DNA of 64,000 nucleotides, from contig NZ_KB235904.1 of assembly GCF_000332155.1 (NCBI RefSeq), positions 1,448,590 through 1,512,589 on the forward strand, read 5' to 3'. The first letter of the stretch is position 1. Every line of letters begins with the position of its first letter. The translations under genes and the position numbers were made by a program. The stretch is from Kamptonema formosum PCC 6407. Lineage in GTDB: Bacteria; Cyanobacteriota; Cyanobacteriia; Cyanobacteriales; Microcoleaceae. The notes below the pieces were generated by a model. The model had not been told where the DNA came from and made no database searches. It saw only the letters and a program-made list of their open reading frames with translations. Of the stretch, positions 54,540 to 63,048 are shown piece after piece.

Positions 54540-55760
54540 ATGACTGTTCAGCAATTAGATATTAACGACTCTAACCTGGAACTGTGCGACCTGATTTTTC
54601 AGCGAATTGCCACAAGTTCGCAGCAGCAAATTACCTTTGCTGAATATATGGATTTAGCACTATATCATCCGCAGCACGGTTACTACACTACTAATGAAGT
54701 CAATATCGGCAAACATGGCGATTTTTTTACCTCCCCTCACTTGGGTGCTGACTTTGGCGAAGTATTGGCAGAGCAATTTGTCCAAATGTGGGATATTTTA
54801 GGCAAACCCAACTCTTTTATTATTGTAGAAATGGGGGCGGGGCAAGGGATTTTAGCTGCTGATATTTTAGCATATTTGCAACTACAGTATCTAGATTTTT
54901 CCCAAATATTAGAATATGTGATAATTGAGAAATCAGCGGTACTCAAAGCAGAACAGCAGCAACGATTAACCACTATAAAATCTGTCAGGTGGTGCAATTG
55001 GGATGAAATACCTCCTAATTCGATTGCTGGTTGCTTCTTTTCTAATGAATTAGTGGATGCGTTACCTCTCCATCAAATCATTATTGACAAAGGTCAAATT
55101 AAGGAAGTTTATGTTACTGCTGAAAGTCAGGTGCAAGAAGATGGAAAAACAGCCAGAAAGTTTGCTGAAGTTATCGGTGAAGTTTCTACACCTAAAATTA
55201 GCGAATATTTTAATTTAGTAGGAATAAATTTATCTGCAAGTGGATACACTGATGGCTATCGCACCGAGGTTAATTTGGCAGCTTTGGATTGGATTACTAC
55301 TGTTGCTGAAAAATTGCAACGAGGATATTTATTAACCATTGATTACGGCTATCCAGCTCACCGCTATTATAATCAAAATCGGCGAGAAGGGACGCTACAA
55401 TGCTATTACCATCATCAACATCACAATAATCCTTATATATATGTAGGGAAGCAAGATTTAACAGCTCATGTTGATTTTACGGCCTTGGAAAAACAGGGAG
55501 AATTGTGCGGATTGGAGTTAGTGGGATTGACTCAGCAGGGATTGTTTTTAATGGCTTTGGGTTTGGGGGATCGCATTGCGGCTCTTTCTTCAAATGATGC
55601 ACAGGTGTTAGATTTAGCAGCATTTTTGCGGCGGCGAGAGGCGTTACATCAATTGATCGATCCGATGGGGTTGGGGGGTTTTGGGGTTTTAGTGCAGTCT
55701 AAGGGTTTGAGTGAGGAGGAAAGGGGATGTAAACTTAAGGGTTTGATTGTGCCGGAGTAG
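54540..55760 (+). CDS. MidA-type SAM-dependent methyltransferase (DUF185)
   Basis: The ATG at 54540 is preferred (the frame is open from 54531). The 406-residue protein belongs to DUF185/MidA (NDUFAF7-like) with TFAEYMDLALYHPQHGYYTT, the DFFTSPHLGADFGEVLAEQF segment, the SAM motif IVEMGAGQGILAADIL and SNELVDALPLHQII. The mitochondrial relative symmetrically dimethylates an arginine of a complex I subunit. In cyanobacteria the target is unproven; an NDH-1 role would be an inference. Confidence 0.88.
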   Translation: MTVQQLDINDSNLELCDLIFQRIATSSQQQITFAEYMDLALYHPQHGYYTTNEVNIGKHGDFFTSPHLGADFGEVLAEQFVQMWDILGKPNSFIIVEMGAGQGILAADILAYLQLQYLDFSQILEYVIIEKSAVLKAEQQQRLTTIKSVRWCNWDEIPPNSIAGCFFSNELVDALPLHQIIIDKGQIKEVYVTAESQVQEDGKTARKFAEVIGEVSTPKISEYFNLVGINLSASGYTDGYRTEVNLAALDWITTVAEKLQRGYLLTIDYGYPAHRYYNQNRREGTLQCYYHHQHHNNPYIYVGKQDLTAHVDFTALEKQGELCGLELVGLTQQGLFLMALGLGDRIAALSSNDAQVLDLAAFLRRREALHQLIDPMGLGGFGVLVQSKGLSEEERGCKLKGLIVPE

Positions 55761-55810
55761 TGATTTTAAGTTATAATATACTATTTTAGTTATATTACCC
55801 GATCGTCAGC

Positions 55811-56161
55811 TTAATTACTAGGATTATCCCCGCGATCGCGATCGCGATCGTTGAGAAGAATATCGAGAATGCGGCGATTCTCAGCTTGCATTCCGCGAAT
55901 TTCTGTCTGTTGTTGAGCAATAATTTCTTGCTGTTGGGCCATTGATTGGAATAACTGCTGTCGTTCTTCTCTTGCTTCTGTTGCTACATTAGCTAGAGCT
56001 TGAATGACACGACTATTACTTTCTATGAGGCGATCGTGACGTTCTAAAATTTGTTCGTGGCTCTCGATCGCACGAGAGTGAATTTCTGCCGTACTTGCCA
56101 AACTGTCTATCTTGGTGGCCAAACGGTCTAGCCTCTCATCATCCCAACGCTCTGTACTCAT
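55811..56161 (-). CDS. Coiled-coil protein of a tandem array, shorter paralogue
   Basis: A 116-residue protein starting MSTERWDDERLDRLATKIDS, followed by a long coiled coil (HEQILERHDRLIESNSRVIQ, QQLFQSMAQQQEIIAQQ) and ending in Arg/Asp-rich LLNDRDRDRGDN. The last residues are encoded by overlapping GCGATCGC sites. No membrane segment or known domain is visible. It follows, 27 bp downstream on the minus strand, a longer paralogue with nearly the same sequence and a short, nearly identical spacer. Function unknown. Confidence 0.8.
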   Translation of the reverse strand: MSTERWDDERLDRLATKIDSLASTAEIHSRAIESHEQILERHDRLIESNSRVIQALANVATEAREERQQLFQSMAQQQEIIAQQQTEIRGMQAENRRILDILLNDRDRDRGDNPSN

Positions 56162-56188
56162 CGGTTTCTCTGTTTCACTTTCAATAAA

Positions 56189-56635
56189 TTATATAGAATT
56201 ATCCCCGCGATCGCGATCGTTGAGAAGAATATCGAGAATGCGGCGATTCTCAGCTTGCATTCCGCGAATTTCTGCCTGTTGTTGAGCAATTATTTCCTGG
56301 TGTCGATCCATCCTTTCCTGCTGTTGGGCCATTGATTGAAATAACTGCTGCCGTTCTTCTCTTCCCTCTGCTGCTACATTAGCTAGAGCTTGAATGACAC
56401 GACTATTACTTTCTATGAGGCGATCGTGACGTTCTAAACTTTGCTCATGACGTTCTAAAATTTGCTCCTGACGTTCTAAAATTTGTTCGTGGCTCTCGAT
56501 CGCACGAGAGTTACTTTCTGCCACACGAGCAGCATTCTCTGACACACGAACAGCGTTCTCTGACATACGAGCCGCGTTTTCTATCAAGCTTGCCAAACGG
56601 TCTAGCCTCTCATCATCCCAACGCTCTATAGTCAT
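56189..56635 (-). CDS. Coiled-coil protein of a tandem array, longer paralogue
   Basis: The 148-residue protein starts MTIERWDDERLDRLASLIEN. It is the same protein as the downstream gene, with an added block of heptads (AARMSENAVRVSENAARVAE, then HEQILERQEQILERHEQSLE). The added repeats probably arose by unequal crossing-over in the repetitive coding sequence. It ends ILDILLNDRDRGDNSI. A third, truncated copy lies just beyond the adjacent insertion element. No function recognised. Confidence 0.8.
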   Translation of the reverse strand: MTIERWDDERLDRLASLIENAARMSENAVRVSENAARVAESNSRAIESHEQILERQEQILERHEQSLERHDRLIESNSRVIQALANVAAEGREERQQLFQSMAQQQERMDRHQEIIAQQQAEIRGMQAENRRILDILLNDRDRGDNSI

Positions 56636-56948
56636 AGGTTTCTCTCTGTCACGTTCAATAAATTATATAGCCCACATTCCGCAGATGTGGCTTGGATTTT
56701 TTTATCAGTTGTGAAAGCTTGGAGCCAATATGCTTTTGGGTTGAACTTATGCGGTTTTAGCGTTACAGGAGCCTGTCAAATTTACCTAGATTAAGTAAGT
56801 TGAAAAAATTGACTTTTTCTAATATATTCATGTCGCTATTTTATCACTTCAACTCATCTTTTCAACCAAGTCAACTCATGCCAAGAGCAAATTATCTTGA
56901 CTCATAAATGAGGATTATTTACAAATATTTATACCTTAATACCAATCA

Positions 56949-58613
56949 TCATCCACTTGAAAATATTAAATAGTATTGACAGCAATACTGCCCTAAATGC
57001 TTTAATACAACTTGACGGTCTGGGGTTAAATTGCTGACTTGCTTCTCTCCATTTATAGTCACTAAATGCACCGCCTGAAACATCTGAAATATCCAGCGCA
57101 TTGTCGGCTTATTGGTTAATTTCTTCACTTGATTTTTTACCCCCTCATTGGTGACTTCTAATTGTTGTCTCAATTTTCTTTGAGCTAGGTTATACACTAA
57201 CAAGCACAGTCCCATTATCATTCCAATTGCTTCCACTCGCTCCGGCTTTTTCACAAATACGCTTGACGTAAAAAATAACGGATCTTTGATAAATCTAAAT
57301 CCTCTCTCGTTACTTTGCTGCGCTTTGTATTCCGATAATACCTGTTGATTACTCACGGATTTTGTGTCTAAGATATTCGTGGCTAATATAAATCTCCCAG
57401 CTTTGACTTTTTCCGCTTCTATTACTGATTTTTGGGTTTCTATTTTACCTGTAACTTGATAAACTATTGTCTTGGTCTGGCTCTCTATTTTCGGCTTGAT
57501 TTTCGTTTTTTTTACGGGCTTTTCTCGGTATTCAATTTCGGCAAGCTGGTGATATTTCCAAGAATCTGATAACCGTTTTATTGCCATATCTGCATCGGCA
57601 ATACAAGCAAACTCTTGTTTGAATATCTTACGCAATGAGGCTTTGGCTAATTCTAACTGTTTCGCTACGTGCTCGGATATTTTTTTAATGGCTGCTTGTT
57701 TTCTGATTTCACTCTCTATCACTAGCCATCTTTGCTTGATGTTAGCATAATCACTTGATATCGCTGCTATTTTATACCCCTTTATTTGATTTGGCTCCCA
57801 GGCATTATCTTCTATATCCCAGATTTTATTTTGAGCTTCTTTGATACTTAATGGTACTCTGGTTATCCATTTCATTCCTGCCATCGCTGACAAATTAGGA
57901 GCTGTGTATAAGGCACTGTCTGCTACACATATACCGTCAAATGTCCACTGATTTTTAAATTCTTTCAGTCTTTCTACAAATACACTTTTATCGTCGGCGT
58001 TTCCGTCATCTATTTTGAGATACAATGGTACGTCTCCATCTCCAGTTACGATTGTGTCTATGATAAATTGTTTCAGGTCTGGTCTTCTATCCCTTGAGTA
58101 TCCATGTACGATTTTTATGGCTTTCATTTCATCTTCTCTCTCTAAGGATTCTGCTTCAATTACTTGACCTTCTTTCTGACAGCTTTTGTATTCTCCTTCT
58201 ACTGATATTGAACTGCTGTCTAGGTGAACGCTTTTCATTTCTACTTGAAATTTCATCGCTGCTTTCAAGGCAATTGCTGTGAATAATTTTGTCGTCCCAG
58301 CTTGATAATATTTGTCTAATGCTCTTCCTATCCTGTCATCGTTTAATTGTTCAGGCGTTACTCCTTCTCCAATTAGATGTTCTGTTGCTTTTCCTACAAA
58401 AAATGTGTCGAATAGGTATATTGGAGCGCTCAAAAAACCCAATCCGTTCAAAATCATCGCTTTCATTACTTGTCCTGGACTGAGGGTTTCTTTGGTTCTT
58501 AATCCCACTTTTTTGTTGACTTCTTCTACCAATTCCATCTCATCTATTATTCCTGCTACTATTCCTAAATGGTCTAAATTTACGATATTTATCGCTTCTG
58601 AGGGCTTTTTCAT
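56949..58613 (-). CDS. IS1634-family transposase
   Basis: The 554-residue transposase starts MKKPSEAINIVNLDHLGIVA, followed by a DUF4277-type N-terminal region (VEEVNKKVGLRTKETLSPGQ) and a DDE-type catalytic domain in which residues such as SVHLDSSSISVEGE and CVADSALYTAPNL supply acidic residues, with the final E region in LSEYKAQQSNERGFRFIKDP. The reading frame is complete. It lies within well-defined terminal repeats with a promoter-proximal terminator, so the element may be active. Confidence 0.9.
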   Translation of the reverse strand: MKKPSEAINIVNLDHLGIVAGIIDEMELVEEVNKKVGLRTKETLSPGQVMKAMILNGLGFLSAPIYLFDTFFVGKATEHLIGEGVTPEQLNDDRIGRALDKYYQAGTTKLFTAIALKAAMKFQVEMKSVHLDSSSISVEGEYKSCQKEGQVIEAESLEREDEMKAIKIVHGYSRDRRPDLKQFIIDTIVTGDGDVPLYLKIDDGNADDKSVFVERLKEFKNQWTFDGICVADSALYTAPNLSAMAGMKWITRVPLSIKEAQNKIWDIEDNAWEPNQIKGYKIAAISSDYANIKQRWLVIESEIRKQAAIKKISEHVAKQLELAKASLRKIFKQEFACIADADMAIKRLSDSWKYHQLAEIEYREKPVKKTKIKPKIESQTKTIVYQVTGKIETQKSVIEAEKVKAGRFILATNILDTKSVSNQQVLSEYKAQQSNERGFRFIKDPLFFTSSVFVKKPERVEAIGMIMGLCLLVYNLAQRKLRQQLEVTNEGVKNQVKKLTNKPTMRWIFQMFQAVHLVTINGEKQVSNLTPDRQVVLKHLGQYCCQYYLIFSSG

Positions 58614-58655
58614 AGTTTTTAGAGTTGGGTTAGTTGTGGAAGTTATTATATCCTA

Positions 58656-58696
58656 AAAAAGCCCAAAATGATTGTATGGCAATCATTTTGGGCTTT
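58656..58696 (-). terminator. Hairpin near the 5' end of the insertion sequence
   Basis: Perfect 17-bp stem AAAGCCCAAAATGATTG/CAATCATTTTGGGCTTT at 58658-58696 with a TATGG loop. On the minus strand it is followed by a run of T before the transposase start. It is probably a terminator that blocks read-through transcription from the host gene into the transposase, as seen in several IS. Confidence 0.7.
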
Positions 58697-58751
58697 CGTG
58701 ATTCCGAATTTATCTGAAATTAAATCTGCTTAAATATCTGCGGAATGTGGG

Positions 58752-58836
58752 ATATAGGATTATCCCCGCGATCGCGATCGTTGAGAAGAATATCAAGAAT
58801 GCGAATAGTCTCTGTTCTTAAACCCACAATCTCTAT
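58752..58836 (-). pseudogene. Remnant of a third coiled-coil array copy
   Basis: In one frame the minus strand reads EIVGLRTETIRILDILLND, then DRDRGDNP, matching the C-terminal end EIRGMQAENRRILDILLND of the intact copies. The 5' part is absent; it is cut by a stop codon just before and hisS begins next. The insertion sequence lies directly on its 3' side. Confidence 0.75.
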
Positions 58837-58851
58837 CTAACGAATCTTCTT

Positions 58852-60135
58852 TCAAGTATTTTTGATATTATCAATCTGACAACGTAACTCTTCTGCTTTT
58901 TCTAATAAGTCCGATTGTGCGATCGCACTCTGTTCTTTACTTGCCATCCACTTTAATTTTACCGAGTGACTTTCTGCTTCTTCATCACCTATAATTAAGC
59001 AAGCAACAGCACCACTGCGATCGGCTCGCCCAAATTGTTTCTTAAAAGCACTACCGCTCAAATCTATCTCTAGGCTAAATCCAAAACTACGCAGTTTTTG
59101 AGCCAATAATACCGCTTGTACTTCAGCGCGATCGCCCCTTGAAACTATATAGAAATCTAACGTATTAGTAGGTGCAGGTTGCAACTGTTGCAACAGTAAA
59201 ATTAACCTTTCTAAACCCATTGCCCAACCCACCGCAGGCGTATCTGGCCCCCCCAATTCTTTTACTAAACCGTCGTAGCGACCACCACCGCAGACCGTTG
59301 CTTGCGCTCCCAAATCATCGGATATAATTTCAAAAGCTGTGTAGGTATAGTAATCTAAACCTCTAACTAATCGCGGATTTAATTGATATTTAATCCCCAA
59401 ATCAGTTAACATTTGCTGCACTTTTTCAAAGTGGCGGCGCGAGTTTTCCCCTAGATAGTCAAGAATGCTTGGTGCATCTGCTGCAATTTCCTGGGTACGA
59501 GGATTTTTACTGTCTAAAATTCGTAGCGGATTGCGAATTAAACGATTTTGAGAATCCTGGTCTAATTCTTCTTTATAAGGTGTTAAATAATCTATCAAAG
59601 CTTGACGATAATTCTGCCGATCTTCCTTATTTCCTACCGAGTTAAGATCCAGGCCTAAATTTGTCAATCCGAGAGTTTTCAGGATGTCAGTAGCGATGGC
59701 AATTACCTCTACATCGGCCCTGGGATCTGCCGTTCCTAATACTTCTACCCCAAGCTGGTGAAATTGGCGCATTCGTCCTGCTTGTGGACGTTCGTAGCGA
59801 AACATGGGGCCAGTGTACCAAAGGCGCTGTAATCCACCTTGAGCATCTAAACTATTTTCAATAAAAGATCGTACTACTCCGGCTGTACCTTCTGGACGTA
59901 GTGTAATTGAGCGATCGCCCTTATCTTTAAAAGTGTACATTTCTTTGCCGACAACATCCGTAGCTTCGCCAATACCGCGCTCAAATAAAGATGTCTGCTC
60001 AAAAATTGGAGTCCGAATTTCTCGATAAGCTGCTTTTGCTAGAATCTCTCTAGCAATTGCTTCTAAGCGCTGCCAATATCCAATTTCAGGAGATAAGATA
60101 TCCCGAGTTCCTGGTAAAGTTTTAATCGTACTCAT
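58852..60135 (-). CDS. hisS: Histidine-tRNA ligase
   Basis: The 427-residue class II synthetase charges tRNA-His. Motif 1/2 segments include IFEQTSLFERGIGEATDVVG and SITLRPEGTAGVVRSFIEN, the histidine-binding HisA motif is LVRGLDYYTYTAFEI and the HisB-like segment is ATVCGGGRYDGLVKELGG. The C-terminal anticodon domain includes NTLDFYIVSRGDRAEVQAV. Length is typical. The start codon is followed directly by TIKTLPGTRDILSPE. A GTAACGCCGCC hairpin lies 38 bp upstream of the start. Confidence 0.95.
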   Translation of the reverse strand: MSTIKTLPGTRDILSPEIGYWQRLEAIAREILAKAAYREIRTPIFEQTSLFERGIGEATDVVGKEMYTFKDKGDRSITLRPEGTAGVVRSFIENSLDAQGGLQRLWYTGPMFRYERPQAGRMRQFHQLGVEVLGTADPRADVEVIAIATDILKTLGLTNLGLDLNSVGNKEDRQNYRQALIDYLTPYKEELDQDSQNRLIRNPLRILDSKNPRTQEIAADAPSILDYLGENSRRHFEKVQQMLTDLGIKYQLNPRLVRGLDYYTYTAFEIISDDLGAQATVCGGGRYDGLVKELGGPDTPAVGWAMGLERLILLLQQLQPAPTNTLDFYIVSRGDRAEVQAVLLAQKLRSFGFSLEIDLSGSAFKKQFGRADRSGAVACLIIGDEEAESHSVKLKWMASKEQSAIAQSDLLEKAEELRCQIDNIKNT

Positions 60136-60172
60136 TTTGAGATTTTTAGATTTTGAGTTTACACAACTAAAA

Positions 60173-60221
60173 GTAACGCCGCCCTTTGGGGGTAAAATAA
60201 CCGCCTAGAAGACGGCGTTAC
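60173..60221. repeat. GTAACGCCGCC-family hairpin upstream of hisS
   Basis: GTAACGCCGCCCTTTGG with the complementary GACGGCGTTAC arm. It lies in the 5' untranslated region of hisS. The remainder of the space to the next gene (60222-60411) contains only a short in-frame fragment ending before 60415 that is not assigned. Confidence 0.7.
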
Positions 60222-60411
60222 AAAATTACTTTAGAAGTTATTGTAGAAGTTATTGAGTTATGCGTTTTTAGTGTTAATTATAATTAAACTCAAAACTCAT
60301 AACTCAATACTTAAATTAACAGGGTGAGTTTCGTACAAATATTGTTCGTTGGCGGCAAGATTTACTGGCTAAACTCGCCCCTAAAAAAACTCCCTACAAA
60401 TCAAAACTTCA

Positions 60412-60714
60412 TTAAACTTCCCTACCATCTGGGAGAGTATCATCTCGCTCCCACACACCAAAGCGATCGCTATAGTAAGCCAATATTCGATCTACCTGCT
60501 GGCGAACTTCTGGATCGGCATCTTTAGAATACTGTACCCACAAACCCGCCACTTGGCTTTGACTGTAATCAAACTGCTGCGACTGCTGCGGAATTAAACC
60601 AGTTTCTACCCCTTCTACTTGACGCAGATGGGAGGCCACCTCTCGATATACTGCAAGCGGTAATTTTTGGCAACAAATTTTATACCGCAACTTTTTTTCC
60701 TGTGCCGTCTGCAT
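60412..60714 (-). CDS. Small conserved protein of unknown function
   Basis: The 100-residue soluble protein starts MQTAQEKKLRYKICCQKLPL and contains EVASHLRQVEGVETGLIPQQ and DPEVRQQVDRILAYYSDRFG. There is a CC pair near the start. No membrane segment. It lies downstream, 38 bp after, the PedR-like gene, and the two may form an operon. Not recognised. Confidence 0.75.
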   Translation of the reverse strand: MQTAQEKKLRYKICCQKLPLAVYREVASHLRQVEGVETGLIPQQSQQFDYSQSQVAGLWVQYSKDADPEVRQQVDRILAYYSDRFGVWERDDTLPDGREV

Positions 60715-60752
60715 TATCCCTTATCTTTGCCTGTGTTCAACCTTAGCCCTGT

Positions 60753-61028
60753 CTAGGATACCCCTTTATCGATGTGCCCTGGTAGAACGCAGCAGTTAAT
60801 ATTATCCAAACATACCTTTCCCCACTGCATAGCCCAGCGGACGAGTGCTACTCTGTTGCCTGTAGCCGTTTTGGTGAGGATATTGCTCATGTGGTTATCG
60901 ACTGTACGCTTGCTAATATCCAACTTGTCGGCTATTTCTTGATTAGTCAATCCAGCAGCCACTAATTCTACCACTTGCAGTTCTCTGTCCGAGAGGGTGA
61001 CAGAGGTGTGAGACACGCCAATAGCCAT
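60753..61028 (-). CDS. pedR: LuxR-type redox regulator, PedR-like
   Basis: The 91-residue protein is a stand-alone GerE/LuxR helix-turn-helix: TLSDRELQVVELVAAGLTNQ, EIADKLDISKRTVDNHMSNI. There is no receiver domain. C73, C79 and C80 lie in a short C-terminal extension (VCLDNINCCVLPG). This is the architecture of PedR, a cyanobacterial regulator whose activity depends on photosynthetic electron transport through reduction by thioredoxin and which has a conserved Cys near position 80. The name rests on length, domain and cysteine pattern. Confidence 0.75.
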   Translation of the reverse strand: MAIGVSHTSVTLSDRELQVVELVAAGLTNQEIADKLDISKRTVDNHMSNILTKTATGNRVALVRWAMQWGKVCLDNINCCVLPGHIDKGVS

Positions 61029-61218
61029 AATTTTTTTCTATCTCTGCATATTTACCTATGTACAATTTTAAAGGCATATCGGTACAATACTCCCTGCCCT
61101 AGCAACAATACTTAGCGATTAGACAATTTGGGTAGGGGCATGAAGCTTTTTTGGCGATCGCAGATATCAGTAACTCTGATAGGATAGTAATTGGTGCTTA
61201 AAAAAGCTGGCAAAAAAA

Positions 61219-62199
61219 GTGACTTATCCTCGCGTTCTGTGCCTCGGTGAAATTTTGTTTGATTGTCTAGCGGATCGGCCCGGGCGATCGCTAGAACAAG
61301 TAGAATCTTGGACACCCTATCCAGGCGGGGCTATTGCTAATGTGGCTTGTGCTTTAGTTAAATTGGGGACTAAGGCAGGATTTATCGGCGCTGTGGGCGC
61401 AGATGAACTGGGAAACTCGCTGGTAGAATTGTTGGCAGAGGTTGGTGTTGACACAACGGGAGTACAGCGACACCCGACAGCACCGACGCGGGAAGTTTAT
61501 GTGTTACGCTCGGAGTCGGGCGATCGCGAATTCGCTGGTTTTGGTAAATTGAACGCCGCAGAATTTGCCGATACTCGCCTGCAAGCAGCACAAATACCAG
61601 AGGTGTTGTTTGAAAATGCTGAATTTTTAGTCTTAGGAACTTTAGAACTAGCTTATCCCGACAGTCGGGGTGCGATCGCGCGTGCGATTAAATTGGCAGA
61701 ACAATACGACGTTAAAATTGTTCTTGACATTAATTGGCGTTCTGTATTTTGGCAAAACCCAGAAGAAGCTAAACCGCTAATTAAAGAACTATTAAAAAAA
61801 GTTGATTTTCTTAAACTCTCCGAAGAGGAAGCTCAATGGTTATTTAATACCACCGATGCGGGTGCAATTACTTACCGTCTCGACTCAGTGGAAGGCGTAA
61901 TTGTAACTGCTGGCGCAGCAGGTTGTGGCTATTGTATTTCCCAGAATGAAGGCAAACTTCCGGCTTTTAATGTAGACGTTGAAGATACTACTGGTGCAGG
62001 CGATGGCTTCGTTGCGGGGTTTGTTCACCAGTTGTGCCAACATGGAATTCACAGCTTAGAAGATGCGGAAACTGTGAAGAAAATTGTTACATATTCGAGT
62101 GCAGTGGGTGCAATGGTAGCAATGAAACCAGGCGCGATCGCATCTCAACCTACTGCTGCTGAAGTAGAAGCATTTTTGTATTTACATAAAAGCCTTTAA
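61219..62199 (+). CDS. PfkB-family sugar kinase (fructokinase-like)
   Basis: The start is a GTG at 61219 (VTYPRVLCLGEILFDCLADR); no better ATG is near. The 326-residue ribokinase-fold enzyme has the PfkB signature GGAIANVACALVKLGTKAGF and the catalytic DTTGAGDGFVAGFVHQL, in which the D after GAG is the catalytic base. It phosphorylates a sugar with ATP, probably fructose. It is followed by aqpZ in the same direction after 86 bp, but a shared role is not implied. Confidence 0.9.
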   Translation: MTYPRVLCLGEILFDCLADRPGRSLEQVESWTPYPGGAIANVACALVKLGTKAGFIGAVGADELGNSLVELLAEVGVDTTGVQRHPTAPTREVYVLRSESGDREFAGFGKLNAAEFADTRLQAAQIPEVLFENAEFLVLGTLELAYPDSRGAIARAIKLAEQYDVKIVLDINWRSVFWQNPEEAKPLIKELLKKVDFLKLSEEEAQWLFNTTDAGAITYRLDSVEGVIVTAGAAGCGYCISQNEGKLPAFNVDVEDTTGAGDGFVAGFVHQLCQHGIHSLEDAETVKKIVTYSSAVGAMVAMKPGAIASQPTAAEVEAFLYLHKSL

Positions 62200-62285
62200 C
62201 TCCTCATATTACATTTAATGAAAAATATCTAACTTTTTAAACCACTGTGTTAGGCTCGTGTCCTGTTTATCTACAGGATAAAAAA

Positions 62286-63041
62286 ATGTTACCAATAAAA
62301 CGCTATGTAGCAGAGTTCATAGGTACTTTTTGGCTAGTATTTGGCGGTTGTGGTAGTGCCGTACTCGCAGCAGTATTTACCGCAGATGCAGCCAAAATTG
62401 CACCCAATGTTGTCTTTCCCGTGGGAGTCGGATTAGTTGGTGTGTCTATGGCTTTTGGCCTGACAGTGTTGACGATGGCCTTTGCTATTGGTCACATTTC
62501 TGGCTGTCACCTCAACCCGGCGGTTTCCTTTGGCTTATTTGTAGGCAAACGTTTCTCAGGCAGCGAACTCTTACCCTATATTATCGCCCAAGTTGCGGGA
62601 GCAATTGTAGCAGGGTTTGTTCTCTACCTAATTGCTAGCGGTAAACCAGGTTTTGAAATTGGCGGTTTTGCAGCCAATGGCTACGGTGAAAACTCTCCTG
62701 GTAAGTATGGTTTAGTAGCTGCTTTCCTCGCCGAATTTGTACTTACCTTCATGTTTTTAATTATTATCTTGGGGGCTACCGATCCTCGTGCTCCCCAAGG
62801 TTTTGCACCCGTAGCGATCGGTTTAGGTTTAACTTTGATTCACTTAATTGGTATTCCCGTTACCAATGTGTCTGTTAACCCGGCGCGGAGCACTGGCCCT
62901 GCGTTGATTTTAGCAGTTTTTGGCAGTCAGACTTGGGCGATCGCGCAGTTATGGCTGTTTTGGCTGGCCCCCATTGCTGGTGCGATCGCCGCAGGGTTTT
63001 TCTACTCATCCTTTTTAGCTGAATCAACCGTTGAATCGTAG
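62286..63041 (+). CDS. aqpZ: Aquaporin Z-type water channel
   Basis: The ATG at 62286 ([20 protein letters not shown]) has an AGGATAA ribosome binding site; an upstream in-frame start gives 13 more residues. The 251-residue protein has six membrane helices and two NPA loops ([15 protein letters not shown] and SVNPARSTG). Selectivity-filter residues of AqpZ can be placed: F56 (MAFGLTVLT), the His in [10 protein letters not shown] and the Arg of NPAR are conserved, but the usual Thr before SVNPAR is Val. A water-channel function is expected, with possibly altered pore polarity. Confidence 0.9.
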   Translation: MLPIKRYVAEFIGTFWLVFGGCGSAVLAAVFTADAAKIAPNVVFPVGVGLVGVSMAFGLTVLTMAFAIGHISGCHLNPAVSFGLFVGKRFSGSELLPYIIAQVAGAIVAGFVLYLIASGKPGFEIGGFAANGYGENSPGKYGLVAAFLAEFVLTFMFLIIILGATDPRAPQGFAPVAIGLGLTLIHLIGIPVTNVSVNPARSTGPALILAVFGSQTWAIAQLWLFWLAPIAGAIAAGFFYSSFLAESTVES

Positions 63042-63048
63042 GTATAGC

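Larger units (their letters stand above)
56671..58751 (-). mobile_element. Complete IS1634-family insertion sequence
   Basis: A 2081-bp element with 16-bp terminal inverted repeats CCCACATTCCGCAGAT (56671-56686) and ATCTGCGGAATGTGGG (58736-58751), flanked by the 6-bp direct repeat ATATAG (56665-56670 and 58752-58757). The single transposase is intact. It is inserted in the spacer between two copies of the coiled-coil array. Confidence 0.9.

Noticed and set aside
60320-60415. A 28-codon frame reading RTNIVRWRQDLLAKLAPKK just before a stop
   Set aside because: It may be the end of a lost gene, but no start and no related full-length sequence is visible in the window, so it is not listed as a gene.
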